In this document: positions 19,601 through 20,922 of the stretch, piece by piece | Numbering within the stretch: position 1 is the stretch's first letter | How the letters are laid out: every line of letters starts with the position of its first letter | Assembly: GCF_001039355.2 (NCBI RefSeq) | Contig: NW_019776132.1 | Span: forward strand, 1-20,922 | Direction: 5' to 3' | Source of the DNA: Lingula anatina | Taxonomy: Eukaryota; Brachiopoda; Lingulata; Lingulida; Lingulidae | DNA length: 20,922 nucleotides | The notes under the pieces: model-generated | What the model was told of the DNA's origin: nothing | The model's database searches: none | What the model saw: only the letters and a program-made list of their open reading frames with translations | Translations under genes and position numbers: made by a program

Positions 19601-20922
19601 AAGCCAACGTAATAAAAGAGTAAACGACAGGACTTACTGTGGAGACCAGCTGGGTCCAAACAACAGTTTGCACTATAATTTTAGTATATTATTAGATCAA
19701 AATATTGCATCTTTGTAATAGTTGCATTGTTAGTTTCTATTGACAAATACACATACACATATGAAAACGTTAAAAGTATTTTCCCCTTTTAGGGAAGTGG
19801 ATCTCACTATCCAATAGAGAATAATTTCATCGTTGCCATGAGAGTAATCAACAGTGAAGGAGAACTTAAGTCCTATAATGTGTATCACCACAAAGAGGCT
19901 ATGCGCGCACTGGTGGCTTGTCTGGGAATGTGCGGGATTATATATGACGTCACAATCACGGTATGTTGTCATTTACATTTGTCCTCTTGAAAAGAACTGT
20001 TTACCATAAATATTCGACGCAGGCGGACTCCTTATTTATCCCCACACACCTGCACCCCGATGTCTGTGTGCGCGTGCATGTGCACATGTCGAGGATGGTG
20101 TAATTTCTGTTTTATATATATCAGTGTTTCATCAACCATTAACCAGTTTTTGGCCAACATGAAAAAGTTACCTCCCCCCGTGCTTTGGTAATGTAACACT
20201 TAACCATGATTCCCCTTAGCGAAATATCAGACCTGCTGCAAAGTTGTAGCAAATTTGCAGCAAATTGCAATTCCTTCTTGCAAATTAGCAGCAAGTTTGC
20301 TGCAATATAGCTGCAAATTAGCAGCAAGAATTTTTTTCTTGCAAACTCCTGCAAACTCGTTGCTGCAAACTTCATTTTGCTAAGGTCATACCGCTTTTAT
20401 TTATTTTTTTATTTTTCACTGTATTAAAGTTATTTATTCACAGATGATGAAATGATGTTTATTTACTTTTACTGTAATGTAATATAGGCTGGTGGCCTAA
20501 GTTTACGTAAATAAACATCATTTCATATAGTTAAAAGAAAATCCAAAATCTGTTAATAAATAACTTTAGTACAGTGAATACCGCTTTTAGAACGTCTTCA
20601 TCTGAAATAAGTTTTAGGCATTCTTCGTAATAATTCTTCTTGTTAGTTCTTTTATTTATTCAATTTAGATTAAACACAATAAACCTCATGACACACAGAG
20701 CAAGGGGGCTGTTGAACAATTCAGTTGCTTTAATCTATACACATATATATATATAGGTATATCCGATCAGGATTGTAGCAGGCTATAACAAATGGGCAAC
20801 CGTGGAGGAAAGTCTGTATAACAGCACGGCACTGCTGCAGGAGTTAAGTGATGAAACCAACATGTTTGTATTTTTTTACTGGGCACCACTGACGTCAGCA
20901 ACAGAATCGGAAATGACATATT
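13620..20922 (+). CDS. Membrane-anchored L-gulonolactone oxidase-like FAD-dependent oxidoreductase (multi-exon, 3'-truncated by window end)
   Basis: Spliced gene whose exons are listed separately. Members of this VAO-type family oxidise aldonolactones or sugar alcohols with O2 or another acceptor; gulonolactone oxidase makes ascorbate in the ER. The exons join in frame to about 345 residues: hydrophilic N-terminus (1-58), a membrane span at about 59-79 preceded by basic residues, then an FAD-binding PCMH domain. Family marks are VGAGYSWSP at about 147-155, SVTVSTSVRFFDF in the next exon, SSHGSG across an exon junction (compare THGSG in gulonolactone oxidases) and LGMCGIIYDVTIT at about 278-290. 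Sequons NMT, NLT and NST fit a luminal or extracellular catalytic part. The C-terminal substrate (ALO) domain only begins before the window ends. The His that binds FAD covalently in classical members is Tyr here. Substrate is unknown; alditol or other lactone oxidase activity is equally possible. Family assignment is strong; first exon and function are less sure. Confidence 0.88.
14144..14337. mobile_element. 194-bp element with 17/18-bp inverted ends
   Basis: CCGGGTGGGGTCGTTTAC at 14144-14161 is matched, with one base less, by the reverse complement at 14321-14337 (GTAAACGACCCCACCGG). The core GGTGGGGTCGTT appears a third time, inverted, at about 14931-14942. No clear target duplication. 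AT-rich interior without a gene. Likely a MITE. Confidence 0.5.
14764..15068 (-). pseudogene. Unrecognised, probably frameshifted minus-strand reading frame
   Basis: An open frame starts at ATG 15066-15068 (MEKRVEEGAIRTLSGTQYYD...) and reaches the run of eight A (plus strand 14909-14916). In its own frame it stops at 14862, but one of the other frames stays open from the same homopolymer down to a TAG at 14764-14766 with ordinary amino-acid composition. That pattern suggests a coding stretch broken by a homopolymer slip or sequencing error. I do not recognise the family. It abuts the N gap, so the upstream part may be hidden. A chance open frame remains possible. Confidence 0.3.
15182..15996. 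other. Assembly gap (815 N)
   Basis: Unbroken run of N. Content is unknown; reading frames drawn across it are artefacts. It lies inside the putative first intron and may hide further exons or a larger transposon. Confidence 1.
16148..16182 (-). mobile_element. Solo hAT-like transposon end
   Basis: Read on the minus strand it starts CAGAGGTGGATCCAGGATTT and runs into a G-rich tract, clearly related to the end at 4390 (CAGAGGCGGATACAGGAT). The partner end is not visible and may lie in the N gap or be lost. Confidence 0.5.
17028..17063. repeat. C run and CCA microsatellite
   Basis: A run of C is followed by about eight CAC/CCA units. It lies in the putative first intron; the plus-strand open frame across it is a low-complexity artefact. 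Confidence 0.9.
17396..17615 (+). CDS. Oxidase exon 2: cytosolic N-terminus and membrane anchor
   Basis: Acceptor is ACTTTTATTTCTAG|G and donor is ATAG|GTGAAC at 17616; the exon ends in phase 1. It encodes a polar segment with many acidic and basic residues, then LRSKAKC followed by about 21 hydrophobic residues (CFCGFLIFNLILTTVILVLVI). Basic residues before the span predict N-inside, C-outside (type II). If translation starts inside this exon, the ATG at 17453 (MESGIDVENS) is the best start, but an upstream ATG at 17445 opens an overlapping 19-codon frame ending at TAG 17502-17504 that would act as a uORF. Confidence 0.8.
17616..18072 (+). other. Oxidase intron 2
   Basis: GT-AG intron (GTGAAC ... 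CTACTAG), AT-rich, with the possible cassette exon at 17831-17866. No repeat or other gene seen. Confidence 0.75.
17831..17866 (+). other. Possible 36-nt cassette exon between oxidase exons 2 and 3
   Basis: A good donor, ATATAG|GTGAGC, occurs at 17867 and echoes the exon 2 donor ATAG|GTGAAC. With the acceptor GAAG|CAGC at 17831 the segment is 36 nt, enters and leaves in phase 1, and would insert 12 residues after the membrane span without breaking the frame. With the stronger upstream acceptor GCAG|CACG (17811) the segment has an in-frame TAG at its end. Whether either form is used is unknown. Confidence 0.2.
18073..18230 (+). CDS. Oxidase exon 3: start of FAD-binding domain
   Basis: Acceptor TTTCTACTAG|CC follows a pyrimidine-rich tract; donor is CAGCAG|GTAGCT at 18231. 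It enters in phase 1, matching exon 2, and leaves in phase 0. The 53 codons encode a Ser/Thr-rich link after the membrane span and then VRTFTNWAESQVVADVLFVA, the usual N-terminal pattern of FAD_binding_4 proteins (an xxNW motif then a segment ending in a hydrophobic strand and P), followed by SLLHVQQ. Confidence 0.88.
18420..18572 (+). CDS. Oxidase exon 4: flavin-binding motif (Tyr in place of His)
   Basis: Acceptor AATTTCCCAG|G, donor CCG|GTTAGG at 18573; 51 codons, phase 0 at both ends. Encodes VIRAARKLGLRIRAVGAGYS and then WSPLFADPGHILMSTLNMT. RAVGAGYSWSP aligns with the R-x-VGGGHS-x-S/N motif of gulonolactone, arabinonolactone and alditol oxidases. The codon at 18474-18476 is TAC (Tyr) where the covalent-flavin His stands in those enzymes. 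NMT is a potential N-glycosylation site. Confidence 0.9.
18573..18973 (+). other. Oxidase intron 4
   Basis: GT-AG intron. It holds two similar A/T-rich stretches around 18625-18710 (repeats of 'ACAAAYGGATAAATRAAATAAAAT') and nothing coding. Confidence 0.75.
18974..19126 (+). CDS. Oxidase exon 5: FAD-domain core
   Basis: Acceptor GAATATTTCAG|AAC; 51 codons in phase 0. The first half, SVTVSTSVRFFDFDNFLI, matches the 'VTVEAG.. L..L' strand-helix unit of the family; the second half, PGSISPTVVGSLCTSSH, matches the segment leading to the HGSG flavin/pyrophosphate motif. I chose the donor CAC|GTAGGT at 19127 over GTAG|GTTGTC at 19131 because only the former keeps frame with the next exon and rebuilds SSHGSG. 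Contains an NLT sequon. Confidence 0.9.
19127..19792 (+). other. Oxidase intron 5
   Basis: GT-AG intron of 666 nt. It holds a T-run at 19344-19357 and a G/C-richer patch at 19530-19565. No mobile element or reading frame that I can support. Confidence 0.75.
19793..19960 (+). CDS. Oxidase exon 6: HGSG and end of FAD-binding domain
   Basis: Acceptor TTTTCCCCTTTTAG|G and donor ACG|GTATGT at 19961; 56 codons, phase 0 at both ends. Begins GSGSHYPIEN, completing SSHGSG with the previous exon, then NNFIVAMRVINSEGELKSYN, matching the family unit 'v..l.lvtadGe...', and ends with LGMCGIIYDVTIT, equivalent to 'LG.lGvi..vtl'. This closes the PCMH-type FAD domain. Confidence 0.92.
20214..20385. mobile_element. 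172-bp element with CCTTAGC ends and GCAGCAA repeats
   Basis: CCTTAGCGAAAT (20214-20225) pairs with ATTTTGCTAAGG (20374-20385), 11 of 12 bases. The interior is a dense series of GCAAA/GCAGC motifs on both strands, including two exact copies of GCAAATTAGCAGCAAG at 20280 and 20313 (period 33). No target duplication recognised. It lies in the last intron of the oxidase gene. Confidence 0.6.
20400..20577 (-). mobile_element. Long-hairpin insertion flanked by a perfect 12-bp direct repeat
   Basis: ATACCGCTTTTA at 20388-20399 is repeated exactly at 20578-20589. The insert begins with a T-rich tract (20400-20416), then two nested inverted repeats: a 22-bp pair (20417-20438 with 20555-20576, one mismatch) and a perfect 19-bp pair (20448-20466 with 20507-20525). 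Read on the minus strand it is a hairpin of about 160 nt followed by an A-rich tail and a 12-bp target duplication, as for a retroposed short RNA; a MITE is the alternative. Located in the last intron. Confidence 0.65.
20757..20922 (+). CDS. Oxidase exon 7 (partial): start of substrate domain
   Basis: Acceptor is (AT)n-ATAG|GTATAT at 20757; the phase-0 entry gives VYPIRIVAGYNKWATVEESL and continues open to the window end (about 55 codons, ...FVFFYWAPLTSATESEMTY). It fits the beginning of the C-terminal ALO-type domain, where a strand is followed by a helix with acidic residues and an aromatic-rich strand. Contains an NST sequon. No stop codon or donor before the window edge, so the gene is truncated here. 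Confidence 0.85.

Noticed and set aside
1-20922. tRNA or rRNA genes
   Set aside because: I looked for TTCGA-type T-loops with paired acceptor arms and for conserved rRNA blocks and found none that fold; a tRNAscan-type run would settle it.

Overview
The window looks like draft assembly of an animal nuclear genome, most likely a lophotrochozoan and plausibly a bivalve-type mollusc. It is AT-rich, has long non-coding stretches and GT-AG introns, carries many small DNA-transposon remnants, and contains the palindrome TACATGTA or close variants repeatedly (for example near 2556, 4151, 7683, 12301, 16396 and 16961). The taxon is an inference; only 'metazoan' is well supported. There is an 815-nt N gap (15182-15996), plus single Ns at 9654 and in 12181-12220.

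The one well-supported gene lies on the + strand of the right third. It is a multi-exon FAD-dependent oxidoreductase of the L-gulono-1,4-lactone oxidase / aldonolactone oxidase type (VAO/PCMH flavoprotein superfamily). Six coding exons (17396-17615, 18073-18230, 18420-18572, 18974-19126, 19793-19960, 20757 to window end) join in frame with consensus splice sites and give about 340 residues before the window cuts the gene. A short first coding exon at 13620-13637, behind a TATA-like box at 13317, joins in frame to 17396. The predicted protein has a hydrophilic N-terminus, one membrane anchor, then an FAD-binding domain carrying N-glycosylation sequons, so the topology is probably type II with a luminal or extracellular enzyme. 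The residue that carries covalent FAD in classical gulonolactone oxidases (His in GGGHS) reads Tyr here (GAGYS).

Left and middle: 1-2050 is non-coding and built partly of diverged tandem repeats. A 156-bp hAT-type MITE with a perfect 8-bp target duplication sits at 2055-2210. A degenerate, frameshifted C2H2 zinc-finger fragment lies on the minus strand at 2785-3360. A hAT-like terminal-repeat relic (4390-4678) is followed at once by a 174-bp foldback element with an 8-bp target duplication (4700-4873). A tandem array of hairpin-forming units of about 156 bp occupies 6600-7005. A cluster of transposon-like pieces at 8887-9680 precedes a 700-bp Tc1/mariner relic (9750-10449) with long inverted repeats, TA duplications and only the C-terminus of its transposase. 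The stretch 10452-13300 holds no gene I can support.

Inside the introns of the oxidase gene are a 17/18-bp inverted-repeat element (14144-14337), an unrecognised broken minus-strand reading frame (14764-15068), a hAT-like end (16148-16182), and two adjacent small elements in the last intron. The second of these (20400-20577) is a long hairpin with a T-rich side and a perfect 12-bp direct repeat around it. I found no rRNA, tRNA, CRISPR array or prokaryotic operon. The most noteworthy points are the Tyr-for-His oxidase and several well-bounded non-autonomous elements; I see no clear new multi-gene system.
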